From NCBI GenBank assembly GCA_963785755.1, contig CAWAXG010000043.1:1-19431 (forward strand): a stretch of 19,431 nucleotides of DNA. Reading direction: 5' to 3'. Each line of letters begins with the position of its first letter. Position 1 is the first letter of the stretch. The DNA is from JACCXG01 sp963785755 (GTDB lineage Bacteria > Acidobacteriota > Vicinamibacteria > Vicinamibacterales > 2-12-FULL-66-21). The position numbers and the translations under genes are program-made. The notes beneath the pieces are model-generated. The model did no database searches, was not told the origin of the DNA, and saw only the letters and a list, made by a program, of their open reading frames with translations. This document shows positions 1 through 9,443 of the stretch, in pieces.

Positions 1-49
1 CTTCCGTAAAACCAATGCGCTGTCCGCATCGTCCAAGCGTGAGATCACG

Positions 50-2708
50 ATGAAGACCACGCTCGCGTTTGTGCTGAGCGCGCTGATGGCCGCGGCGTCG
101 ACCGACTCATCCGCACAAACGGGTCAGGCGCACGCCGCGGTTCCGGCCGTCCATTCCGTCCGCGCCACCGCGGCTATCGTCGTCGATGGTCTTCTGAACG
201 ATGAAGTCTGGCTGCGCGCGCCGGCCGCCACCGCCTTCACCCAGCGCGACCCCGAGGAAGGCAAGCCGGTCTCGGAAGACGACCGAGCTCCGCATCGCCT
301 ACGACGAGGCGGCGCTCTACGTCGCGGCGCGGATGCACGACCGCGATCCGTCCCGCATCGCGCGGCAGCTCGCACGCCGCGACCAGGATGCCGAAGCGGA
401 TGCCTTCACGGTCTTTCTCGACCCGCACCACGATCACGTCACCGGCGCCGCGTTCCGGGTCAGCGCCGCCGGCGTTCAGAGTGACTCGACGATTTACAAC
501 GATTCGTGGACCGACAATTCCTGGGACGCGGTGTGGGAATCCTCAGTGAAGATCGACGAGACCGGCTGGTCCGCCGAGATGCGCATTCCCTACTCGCAGC
601 TGCGATTCTCGCGATCCGCCCAGCTGACGTTCGGCGTGAACGCGATGCGGTACATCCAGCGCAAGAAGGAAGAGGCGTGGCTCGTCCACGTCCCGAAGAC
701 CGAGAGCGGCCTCGCGTCACGCATGGGACACCTCGATGGCCTCGACGGCGTCGCTCCGCACCGCACCGTCGAGCTGATGCCCTACGTCGTGAGCCGTGCC
801 GAGTACGTCGAGCCGGAGGACGGCGACCCGTTCAACGACGGCGCGCGCGCGTTCGCCGGCACCGGCGCCGACCTGAAATACCGCGTCAGCAGCAGCCTGT
901 CGCTCGACGGCACCATCAACCCGGATTTCGGCCAGGTGGAAGTCGACCCGGCCGTCGTCAACCTCACGGCGTTCGAGACCTTCTTCGAGGAGAAGCGGCC
1001 GTTCTTCATCGAAGGGGCGAACATCTTCAACAACTTCGGCCGCGGCGGCGCAAACAACTTCTGGGGATTCAACCGCGCCGAGCCGCAGCTGTTCTACTCC
1101 CGCCGCATCGGCCGGGCGCCGCAGGGCAGCGCTGAAGGCGACTTCGTGGAGCAGCCAACGTCCACCACGATTCTCGGAGCGGCGAAGCTGACGGGGAAGA
1201 CGAGAAAGGGCTGGACCCTGGGGATGCTCGACGCCGTGACCGGCCGGGAATGGGCCGAGGCGGTGACCGGGCTCGAGACGACCGAGACCGAGGTCGAGCC
1301 GCTCTCGAACTACCTGGTCGGGCGCGCGGAACGCGAGCTCGGACGCCGGGCCGCCATCGGCGCGCTCGCGACCGCCGTCAACCGCGATCTTCGAGCACAA
1401 GACCTGCGTGCCGAACTGCCGTCACAGGCCTACGTCGGCGGAGTCGATGGCTACCTGTTTCTCGACAGCAAGCGCGAGTGGGTGGTCAACGGGCGCATCG
1501 CGGCGAGCCACCTCACCGGCAGTCCCGAGGCGATGACGCGGCTGCAGAACGCGTCGCAGCGGTATTTCGGCCGCCCCGACGCGACGCATGTGGAGCTCGA
1601 TCCGCAGGCCACGTCGCTCGGCGGCTGGACCGGCAGCATGAACCTGAATCGCAACGCCGGCGTCCACACCGTCAACGCGGCGCTCTGGTCGGTCAGTCCG
1701 GGGTTCGATTCGAGCGATACCGGCTTCACGTTCGCCAGCGATCGCGCCGGCGTCCACGCGGTGTATCAGTGGCGGAATCCCAAGGTCACTCGCTTCGCAC
1801 GCAACCGGTTCCTTGCGGTCGCGAAGTGGTACACGTGGAACTTTGCCCGCGAGCTCCAGGGGGACGGGGTTCACATGTTCGGGAACGTCGAGCTGAAGAA
1901 CTACTGGACGGTGTTTGCCAACGTCGGCCTGTTCCGGACGGTCCAGGACGATCGCGCGACGCGCGGCGGGCCGTCGATGCTGCAGCCCTCTTCGCACAAC
2001 GAGTCCATCGGCATCGAGAGCGACGGACGCAAACGTATTTCCGTGGGCGGCAATCTCAGCGCCAATCACAACGACGTGGGCGGCAGGAGCAGGGGCCTGG
2101 GCATCAACGTCCGCTACCGTCCCGCCGCTGCGCTCGAGATCTCGGCCGGACCCAACTTCGAGCGCACCCACAGCCTGTCGCAGTACGTGGACGCCTTCGA
2201 GGACCCGGTCGCGGCTGACACGTACGGATCGCGCTACGTATTCTCGACCCTCGACCAGGAGGAGTTCAGCCTGCAGACACGCGTCAACTACGTGCTCTCG
2301 CCGAAGATGTCGCTGCAGCTGTACATGCAGCCGCTGGTCTCGGTCGGGCGCTACACGGGGTTCAAGCAGTTCGCCCGCCCGCGCACCTTCGACTTCATCC
2401 CGCTCGACGCCGAACCCGGCAGCCTCACCTATGACCCGGTCAACCGGAAATACACCGCGAAACCGGCCGATGGCGGCGCCACGTTCGAGTTCGACGATCC
2501 CGATTTCAACGTCAAGTCGCTTCGGCTGAACCTGATCTACAGGTGGGAGTGGCGCCCCGGGTCAGCGCTCTACGTGGTCTGGACCGAACAGCGCCAGGAC
2601 GACGCCTACCCCGGCCAGTTCCAGCTCCAGCGCGATCTCGGCAGCACGTTTTCGGCGCCGGCCGATGACGTCCTGATGTTCAAGCTGTCATATTGGTTTC
2701 AGCGGTGA
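50..2708 (+). CDS. DUF5916 outer-membrane protein with CBM9-like N-terminal domain (one frameshift)
   Basis: A signal peptide (residues 1-23, ending SSAQ) is followed by a family 9 carbohydrate-binding-like domain (about residues 36-220, from VDGLLNDEVW) and a long C-terminal part of the DUF5916 type. The hallmark FEEKRPFFIEGANIF lies near 975-1035, and many alternating beta strands run to the final aromatic SYWFQR. Known members are predicted outer-membrane barrels of unknown function, often near peptidases or TonB systems; a surface role here is inference. The first 77 or so codons are in one frame and the rest in another. Removing one base near 280 (GAC-GACC) restores SEDTELRIAYDE and gives 885 residues, normal for the family. 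The ATG at 50 was chosen because it begins the signal peptide; its ribosome site is weak. Confidence 0.88.
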
Positions 2709-2721
2709 CGCAAGGCGAAGT

Positions 2722-2749
2722 GGTGAGTGGCCCAGCCATGCACCTCACC
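2722..2749. terminator. Possible stem-loop between convergent genes
   Basis: GGTGAG (2722-2727) pairs with CTCACC (2744-2749), and an inner TGG/CCA extends the stem. It lies between the ends of the DUF5916 gene and the leftward microprotein gene, where a shared terminator would be expected. There is no T-run on either side, so intrinsic termination is uncertain. The corrected stop codon of the microprotein falls inside the right arm. Confidence 0.25.
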
Positions 2750-2890
2750 GTGTCAGCGCGTAGTAATCACGTAGAACCATGAAAGCACGCCGTGGATCAT
2801 GGCCCAGAGGATCGAGTGCCATTTCGACCACGAGATCGTGATTGCAAGCGCGCTGCCGAAGCTGATGCCTGATTTCACGCCTTCGTGCAT
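2745..2890 (-). CDS. 48-residue membrane microprotein (one-base deletion near its end)
   Basis: ATG at 2890 follows a very strong ribosome site (AGGAGGA, 5 bases upstream). The sequence begins MHEGVKSGISFGSALAITIS and is mostly hydrophobic, with one or two membrane segments (SFGSALAITIS and SILWAMIHGVLSWFYVI). As read, the frame stops at 2753 after FYVITTR. Adding one T near 2762 gives FYVIYYALTR and a stop at 2745. I recall small uncharacterised bacterial proteins of this size with the same SGISFGSALA...ILWA.IHG.LSWFYVIYY pattern, so the 48-residue form is probably the true one. Function is unknown. It starts 25 bases after the DUF481 stop, on the same strand, so the two are probably cotranscribed. 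Confidence 0.72.
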
Positions 2891-2915
2891 CGTTTCCTCC
2901 TGCGGTTCGCGATCC

Positions 2916-3897
2916 TTAGAACTTGATGACGAGCGCCGTGCGGAAGATGGTATCCAGCTTGTCCTTCCGCGCATCCGCAGAGCCGAGTACCAGCTTCGAC
3001 CCGCCGGATGACAACGTCCGGAAGGCCTCGTCGCCCGAGCCCGGGATCCCGTCCGGGTCGACCACCTCGACGAAGGCGATGACGTCGAGGTCGGACTCGA
3101 GCGCCGGCTCGTTCTCGGTACAGCCACTGAAGGCTGACCTTGAGCGACACGTGGCTGACGACCGAGACCGTCAGCGCGCTGGTGGTGTTGATCGAGAAGT
3201 CGGCTGGATCGGAGAGATTGACGTTCGTTGCGAACTTGTTGTCGAACGAGGTTCCCGCGTTGAACTGCTCCATGTAGTCCCAGCCGAGACGGCCGCCGGT
3301 AAAGTGGCGGTCCTTCTCCGGATCCGGCTCCTCTTCTTCACGATTGGTAAAGCTGACGCCGTAGCTGGTTGTGAAGCGACGCCGCGCAGTGTCCACCCAC
3401 TTGTTCCCGACACCGGCATGCACGATGTAGCGGTTCAGGATGCCAGCATCGACATTGCGGTCCCAACTCCCGCCTGCGTTCCAGAAGAATCCCGGGGTGA
3501 TGTTCCGTTCGTAGCTTCCGCCGATGAGGTAAGTGGCGACATCCAGGGTCGGGTCAGGCTTGATGAGGGTGATCGGCGGGTTGGCTGGCGCGCCTCCGAC
3601 TGGGAACTCGAGGCCGGGCCCGACCATGAAGAAGCGGTCATCTGATTTGTCGGAGCGAACGACCTTCCCTTCCAGCTCGAAACGGGCATTCTTCCACACA
3701 TGCCCCAGCTCGTCGGTGAATCCCCAGGTCTGGGCGGCCGAGTTGCCGGCGGTGACGACGAGGCTGAGATCCGCGCTGTTCGACCATCCCACCTTCGGCG
3801 GTTCCTTGGCTTTGTCCTGCGCCAACACGTCCTCGAGCCCGACGCCAAGCCAGGCGACCAGGCACATTGCCATCACTCTCTTCTGAAACCGCGACAT
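2916..3897 (-). CDS. DUF481 family outer-membrane protein (one frameshift)
   Basis: A signal peptide (MSRFQKRVMAMCLVAWLGVG...VLAQ) is followed by WSNSADLSLVVTAGNSAAQT, the start typical of DUF481 (YdiY-like, salt-induced outer-membrane) barrels. Strand-like repeats follow, including GGSYERNITPGFFWNAGGSW and RRRFTTSYGVSFTNREEE. The main frame is lost after SLQWLYRER. Removing one C near 3118 gives LYENEPALESDLDVIAFVEV and the usual ending DTIFRTALVIKF, with the stop at 2916, making 326 residues. The start at 3897 is preceded by AAGGGGT and begins the signal peptide; an upstream in-frame ATG (4002) lies in non-coding sequence. Family members are predicted barrels of unclear function. Confidence 0.85.
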
Positions 3898-4067
3898 TGC
3901 GTGACCCCTTTCCCACGTTTTGTGGTCCGTGCGCATCGCCGAGCGCACTGCCCGCGAAAAACCCCGTCGATTCCTGCCCGCAGCCCGGCCACCATCTCCC
4001 ATTACGCCGAAGGCGCGGGGGCGTCATGCGAGATTGTTGCCGACGCTCCAGAGACAGTCATTTCCCT

Positions 4068-4095
4068 TTGGCATTCCTGTCTGTTTGGCGATAAT
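4068..4095 (+). promoter_or_regulatory. Sigma70-like promoter for the channel gene
   Basis: TTGGCA (4068-4073) and GATAAT (4090-4095) are separated by 16 bases, close to the housekeeping consensus. The predicted start of transcription is near 4101-4103, giving a leader of about 110 bases before the channel gene. This is the best promoter match in the window, but motif-based only. Confidence 0.5.
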
Positions 4096-4099
4096 CGGC

Positions 4100-4128
4100 C
4101 GCGACAGGGCGTTATCCGCGCTGTCGCG
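4100..4128. repeat. 8-base perfect inverted repeat over the predicted transcription start
   Basis: CGCGACAG (4100-4107) and CTGTCGCG (4121-4128) are exact reverse complements separated by 13 bases. The left arm covers the predicted transcription start of the channel gene. It could be a repressor operator or a hairpin at the 5' end of the mRNA. Confidence 0.5.
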
Positions 4129-4212
4129 ACGATCGACCTCACGGCAGGGGCAAGATCCTGTGGCAGCACTTCAACGGCGGCGGAGTTATGGCTCCGGCGC
4201 AGAGGCTCGGCT

Positions 4213-5335
4213 TTGAGCGAAGCTCGGGAGAAGGCGTCGTGGCGCGACACCTTGCTGAGCGTGCTGGCGGCGTGGAACCGCCACCAGGTCTGGAAAATCC
4301 TGACCGCTATCGTGGTGATCTGGATCGTCAGCGGCACAGCACTCCATTACGCGGAGCGTGGCTCGAATCCAGCGTTCCAGACGTTGCGCGAGTCCCTCTG
4401 GAGCGTCTGGGTCACCCTCTTCAGCGGACTCGACACCGCGCCCAACTCTCGTGTTGGGCGGCTCGTGATTTCCGGGTACTTGTCGTCGGTGTCGCCCTGG
4501 CCGGGTTGTTCACGGCCAGTGTGGCCTCGATCCTGATCGAACGCTCACTAAGGAGTCGTGAGGTGTCCAATCTTGAAATGTCTGACCATCTGGTGCTCTG
4601 CAACTGGTCGCCGCGGGCACTGGACTGGATACGCGAAGTGCACAGCGGTATCGTCACCGACCAGCGGCCAGTCGTAATCGTTCACGACACACCCGACGAA
4701 ATCGTGCTGCCTGACAAACAGGATGAATCCGCCTTCAACGACGTCTATATCGTCAAAGGTGACCCGGCCAACGAAGTGATCCTGCGCCGCGCCAAGGTTG
4801 CGCAAGCGCATTCCGTCGTCATCCTGTCGGATGACCGCGAGAACCAGCACGCCGACGGAAAAACCATCGTGTGCTGCATTGCCGTCAAGAACGTTTGCGT
4901 GCCGGAGCGCCAGCCAAACATCGTGGCCGAGTGCCAGGATCCGAAATACCGGGCGCACATGCGCAAGGCGGGTGCCGATGAAGTCATCTCGGCCGCCGAC
5001 TTCGGATTGCGGCTGATGGCCCGTGCCTCGCTCTTTCATGGCATGACGCGCGTTTATCAGGAGCTGCTATCGGTCCGGCGCGATGCCAACGAGATGTACC
5101 TGGTGCCGGTGCCTGGCCAACTTGTCGGAATGGATTTCGTCCAGCGGCAACCGTGTTCCTGCCCGATCGCACGAACTTGAAGGCCTGCCTTCTCATCGGG
5201 CTCTATCGCGGTGAAGCAATGATGCTCAACCCGGTTGGCGGGGAGGCGGGACCGTTGCGCAAAGGCGATGAGCTGATCCTGCTGAGCCAGACTCTGCCGG
5301 ATCTGTCGCGGCTGCAGTCGCCCGACGCCGCATAG
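4213..5335 (+). CDS. Two-TM ion channel with RCK/TrkA-N domain (two frameshifts)
   Basis: Residues are numbered from a TTG at 4213. TM1 is about 30-50 (TAIVVIWIVSGTALHYAERG), a pore-helix-like stretch is 58-74 (SLWSVWVTLFSGLD), TM2 is about 84-112 (ending LAGLFTASVASILIE), and an RCK-type Rossmann domain starts near 122 (SDHLVLCNWSPRALDWI, then YIVKGDPANEVILRRA and VVILSDDRENQHADGKT). A C-terminal RCK-C-like part ends ELILLSQTLPDLSRL. One base is missing near 4474 (restores RLVISGVLVVGVAL) and one near 5144 (restores MDFVQAATVFLPDRTNL), giving 374 residues. Such proteins gate cation flow through ligand binding to the RCK ring. The filter position reads TLFSGLD, not TVGYGD, so potassium selectivity cannot be assumed. 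The start is uncertain: no ATG is in frame and no good ribosome site was seen. Confidence 0.78.
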
Positions 5336-5459
5336 CCCGACGACGTCTCGCTCGAGAAATTCGCGGCTGGTCCGACCGGCGATGCGTCCCATGGAGGCCG
5401 ATGGGAGTCGTCGGTGGAGTAGACTTGCGCCGCCGTGGTTGTTTCCATTGCCTCCCTGC

Positions 5460-5535
5460 AAGATATTCCTCGCGGCCCTCGCGGGCTGGCTCAGTGGACG
5501 TCAGCAGGACGTGATCGGATTATCTGGTCGAAGAC
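5460..5535 (+). pseudogene. Remnant of a transposase/integrase-like ORF, N-terminal part only
   Basis: The frame from 5460 reads KIFLAALAGWLSGRQQDVIG. Dropping one G near 5518 continues it as VIDYLVEDHR. This matches, from memory, the N-terminus of integrase-core transposase ORFs that begin with a FL..L.GW...QQ.VIDYL.EENR pattern. Similarity stops about there; no ...LREQL region, DDE domain or terminal inverted repeats are visible before the M3 peptidase begins at 5594. It is probably a truncated insertion scar. The remaining bases of the 258-base gap (5336-5593) hold nothing else I can support. Confidence 0.45.
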
Positions 5536-5593
5536 CATCGAGATTCACCAACTCGTCGCGCGGATGGCCGTGAGCGCGGCGACTGGATTCTGA

Positions 5594-7746
5594 ATGGCAG
5601 TAGATATCATGCTCACGATACTGATCCTCTCCGCCGCGCTCGCACTCACTGCGATCACCGTTCAGTCACCGGCGGCCGGCGGGACGCCGCGGTCGGCCAA
5701 TCCGCTGATCCGCCCATGGTCGGGTCCCTACGGTGGCGTTCCGCCCTGGGACCTGGCAAAGCCGGAACTGTTTCCCGGCGCGTTCGAGGCGGCACTCGCC
5801 GAGCAGCGCGCGGAGATCGACGCGATCGCCGCCGACGCGAGTGCGCCGACCTTCGAGAACACGATCGCGGCGATGGAGCGCGCCGGCCAGATGCTGGATC
5901 GGGTCGAACCGTCTCTTCGGGGTGGTTCGCCAGAACATCAGCACACCGGAAATCCAGGCGCTCGATCGTGAATGGCAGCCGAAGCTGGCGGCTGCGGAAG
6001 ACGCGATCGTGTTCAACCCCGGACTGTTCAAGCGGGTCGAAGCCGTGTTCGGACGCTGGCAGGATCAACGCTCACGGCCGAGCAGAAGCGGCTGGCCGAG
6101 CGGACGCACGACAGCTTCGTCCGTCGTGGCGCGCGGCTGGATGGCGCGGACAAGAAGCGGCTGTCGGAGATCAATCAGCAGCTCGCCGCGCTCTTCTCGG
6201 AGTTCCGCGCCAAGGTGCTCGCGGACGAGAACACGTGGACCGTGCTCGATCGCGAAGATGATCTCGCCGGGCTGCCGGCGTCGCTCGTCTCGGCTGCGAA
6301 AGCCGCGGCCACGAGCGCGGACTGACGGGCAAATGGGCCATCGTCAACACGCGATCGAGCGTCGATCCGTTCCTGACGTTCTCGACGCGGCGGGATCTGC
6401 GCGAAAAGGTGTGGAAGAAGTTCAAGAGCCGCGGCGACAACGGCGATCGCGAACGACACGAAGGCGACGATCGCCAGCATCGTGAAGCCTGCGTGCCGAG
6501 CGCGCCAGGCTGCTCGATTTCGCGAGCCACGCACACTGGCGGATGGCCGACACGATGGCGCGCGATCCGAAGGCGGCACAGACCCTGATGATGCGGGTGT
6601 GGCCGGCGGCCGTGGCCCGCGTGAAGGAGGAAGTGGCGGACATGCAGGCGATTGCCGCCAGGGAAGGAACGGCGATCACCATCGAGCCCTGGGACTATCT
6701 CTTCTACGCCGAGAAGGTCAGGAAGGCGCGCTACGACCTCGATCAGGCGCAGCTGAAGCCGTACTTCGAGCTGAACAACATGGTCGCGGCGGCGCTCTGG
6801 TCGGCCGAGCAGCGCTACGACATCCGGTTCACCGAGATCACCGGCAAGGTACCGGTGTTCCATCCGGACGTGCGGGTGTTCGAGGTCACCGACGTTCCGA
6901 TCCGGCGCGCACCGCGGGCTTGTTCTATCTCGACAACTTCGCGCGCGCGGGCAAGCGGTCCGGCGCATGGGCAGTCGAGTTATCGCACGCAGCACAGGCT
7001 CGACCGGGCGCAACCGCCATTTCGTCGAACAACAACAACTTCGTCAAGGGCGCGGCCGGCGAGCCGGTGCTGATCTCGCTGGACGATGCGACGACGTTGT
7101 TCCACGAGTTCGGGCACGCGCTGCACAGCCTGCTGCAGGACATCACCTATCCCGGGCCTGTCGACGACCCCGCGCGACTTCGTCGAGTATCCGTCGCAGG
7201 TGAACGAGCACTGGCTGCTGACGCGTGAGGTGCTCGACAAGTTCGCCCGGCACTACAAGACCGGTCGAGCCGATGCCGCAGGCGCTGGTCGACAAGGTCA
7301 AGCAGTCGGAGAAGTTCAACCAGGGCTATGCGACCGTCGAATACCTCGCCGCGGCGATCCTCGACATGGAGCTGCACACGCGAACCGACGGCGAAGGTCG
7401 ACGCCAGCACGCTTCGAACGCGAGCAGCTGGCGCGGATCGGCATGCCGCGCGAGATCGCGCTCCGCCACCGGCTGCCGCACTTCGATCACCTGTTTGGCA
7501 GCGACTGCGTATTCGGCCGGCTACTACAGCTACCTGTGGTCGGACGTCATGGCCGCCGACACCTGGCAGGCGTTCGTCGAGACGCGGCGGCCCTGGGACA
7601 AGGCGGTTGCCGGCGCGGATGCGCCGAGTACATCCTCGTCGAACGGCAACACGAGCGATCGCGCCGAGGCGTACCGGCAGTTTCGCGGCCGCGATCCGGA
7701 CGTCAAGGCGCTCCTGGCGAAGCGAGGGTTCCCGGCGGGGAGATAG
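5594..7746 (+). CDS. M3 family metallopeptidase, Dcp/oligopeptidase A type (about 15 indels)
   Basis: Begins with a signal peptide or lipid-anchor-like hydrophobic segment (MLTILILSAALALTAITVQS if started at 5609; 5594 is also in frame). The peptidase domain carries the zinc motif HEFGH at 7103-7117, within DDATTLFHEFGHALHSLL. The third zinc ligand is the Glu of DFVEYPSQVNEHW, and GYYSYLWSDVMAADTWQAF lies further on. Known members cleave oligopeptides or remove C-terminal dipeptides; an N-terminal export signal suggests a periplasmic site. As read, the frame changes about 15 times: near 5906, 6069, 6319, 6438, 6486, 6893, 6969, 7021, 7154, 7265, 7395, 7412, 7507, 7624 and 7655. Ten are insertions and five deletions, and correcting them gives 715 residues, the usual length. 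Every motif survives, so this is either very recently broken or badly sequenced. Confidence 0.82.
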
Positions 7747-7824
7747 TCAGGGCAGCGATGGTCAGCAACCGCTGGGGACGGCAAGCCGTGACGACCGCTG
7801 CGGAAATATTTGCGGAGGGTAACG

Positions 7825-8390
7825 ATGGCGAATCTCGTGTTGAAGCGTTTCCAGTGCGTCGAGGACACCAGCGAGGTCGGCGGTGAGAGCCCCTACTTCA
7901 TCACCTGGGTCGGCGACGTCCGCGAGGGCACCTCGACATTGCGCTTGACGCGAAAGACCTACTGGGACAACAACGTCCATAAGGGCACGGGCTCGTGGCC
8001 GGTCGACGACGTCGTCAGCACGGGCTTGTCCCTCAAACCCTCCAACACGCTGGCACTGGCGGTGATGATCGAGAAGGACGAGGGCATCGACGTCATCGCT
8101 GCGGAGATCGAGGCGATGAAGAGCAGCATCGAAACCGTGCTGCGGAACCACTCGGCCTTCCTCGCAAGCGACCCGCTGTTCATCAGCACGATGCGCAACA
8201 CGCTGGAGATGAAGATCTCGCAGGCGCTGCAAAGCAGCGTGGGTGCAGACGACGATTGATGAAGGAAGACGACTGGCGCGCAGCACGCCGGATCCAGCTC
8301 AGCGGCAAGGCCGAGGAGCTCCCGATCGTCACGTTCAAGGGTGGCGGCGGGCATAATAACGTTCGCTACGCGCAGACATGTATCGCGTAA
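7825..8390 (+). CDS. Unrecognised soluble protein, first gene of the lipase/phosphoesterase/protease group (one frameshift)
   Basis: ATG at 7825 follows GGAGGG by five bases; an in-frame ATG at 7810 lacks such a site. The protein begins MANLVLKRFQCVEDTSEVGG, then alternates strand-like stretches (ESPYFITWVGD, TLALAVMIEKDEGIDVIAAE) with a helical middle (about residues 90-140). The frame stops at 8259 after SSVGADDD. Adding one base near 8253 continues into LMKEDDWRAARRIQLSGKAE and a Gly-rich end (TFKGGGGH), giving 188 residues. The opening resembles C2-like or other beta-sandwich domains (K.i.CvE.tdE.g.D..Y), but I do not recognise a family. It has no signal peptide. Its place 78 bases after the M3 gene and before the lipase suggests that it belongs to the downstream group; its job is unknown. 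Confidence 0.65.
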
Positions 8391-8506
8391 TGTCCGCGTA
8401 ACCCCCATCGCGTTTCATCGAGCGCCCGGCGCCGCGGCAGAGGGGGAGGAAAGGCGGCGGCGATTCAACCGCAATGCGCCTCGGGCGGTGTATCCTCGCG
8501 ACGCTT

Positions 8507-9443
8507 ATGCAGAAACCACTTCCTCGCCAGACACCCCGCGCGCTGAACCCTCCGGCGAACGTGCTGGAGCCCTACACCTTTTTCGAGGCGGTCCGCGAGC
8601 ACCCGCTGCAGCCGCTCGACACGGCGCTGAATCTGCGGAACGCCTGGTGGCTGGCTGACGCCGCCCTGCTCGCCTATTCGAACGAAGCCGACGTGAGGAA
8701 GGCGTTCGGCGCCGCCGGCATCACCGCCGACATCTCCAGCTTTCACGGCGTGCACAGTACGCAGGCCTACGTGATCGCGATGCCGGACGCGATCGTGCTG
8801 GCGTTCCGCGGCACCCAGGTCGACGACTTCTGGTCGTCCGTGCTCGACTTCGCCGTCGATGCGCAGTTCCTGCCGGCGCCCGACTCACACGGGCACCTGG
8901 TGCATGCCGGGTTTCTTGCCGCGCTTGGGGAAGTGTGGGTGCAGGTGGCGGCGCATCTGAGGTCCGAACAAGCGAAGCGGGCTCGCCCGCTGTGGATCAC
9001 CGGCCACAGCCTGGGCGCGGCGCTGGCCACGCTGGCCGCGAATCTGTGTTGCGATGACGCGACGTTCGGCCTGCGGGGCGTCTATACGTTCGGGTCGCCG
9101 CGCGTTGGCGACCGCGAACTTCGGGGCCGGCGTTCGCGTGCCGGTGTTCCGGTTCCGCAACGACTCGGACCTCGTCCCGCACCTGCCCCTTGGGCTGCTG
9201 TTCCGTCACGTCGGCCAGCTGCAGTTCATCGACGGCGCCGGCCATCTGCATCGCGATCTGACGCTGGCGATGGAAATGATGCTGGATCCCGGCGCTCATT
9301 TGATTTCGGCCAAGGAAGCCCTGACCATGCAGGCCCAGATTCGTGGCGGCAGCGGGTTCGAACTGCCGGTGGCCGGGTTCCTCGCCGACCATGCGCCCAT
9401 CAACTACAGCATCCTGGCGTGGAACTGCTACGACCGCGGCTGA
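8507..9443 (+). CDS. Class 3 lipase family alpha/beta hydrolase (one frameshift)
   Basis: An N-terminal part typical of class 3 lipases (NLRNAWWLADAALLAYSNEA) is followed by the oxyanion strand IVLAFRGTQVDDFW and the nucleophile elbow TGHSLGAALATLAANL, with Ser168. The frame is lost after VGDREL. Removing one C near 9119 gives GDREFGAGVRVPVFRFRNDSDLVPHLP, with the likely catalytic Asp, and then ADHAPINYSILAWN, with the likely His. The corrected protein has 311 residues. Known relatives hydrolyse ester bonds in acylglycerols or phospholipids. There is no signal peptide, so a cytoplasmic or membrane-surface substrate is likelier than a secreted role. The start is ambiguous (8474 or 8507; ribosome sites are weak). 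A TATCCT at 8491 could serve a nearly leaderless transcript from 8507. Confidence 0.82.

Larger units (their letters stand above)
3898..4212. other. Divergent intergenic region between the DUF481 and channel genes
   Basis: This stretch of 315 bases holds no convincing gene. The open frames across it are shadows without family similarity. It must contain promoters for both divergent genes. The rightward promoter and an overlapping palindrome are listed separately; I could not pick out a clear leftward promoter. Confidence 0.6.

Noticed and set aside
717..1400. Long minus-strand open frame of 227 codons opposite the DUF5916 gene
   Set aside because: It is a shadow of the plus-strand gene in GC-rich DNA; no family similarity, and the opposite strand carries conserved family sequence throughout.
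5594..7746. Programmed frameshifting as an explanation for the M3 frame changes
   Set aside because: Fifteen shifts of both signs, with no slippery heptamers seen at them, cannot be a recoding mechanism; errors or decay explain them better.
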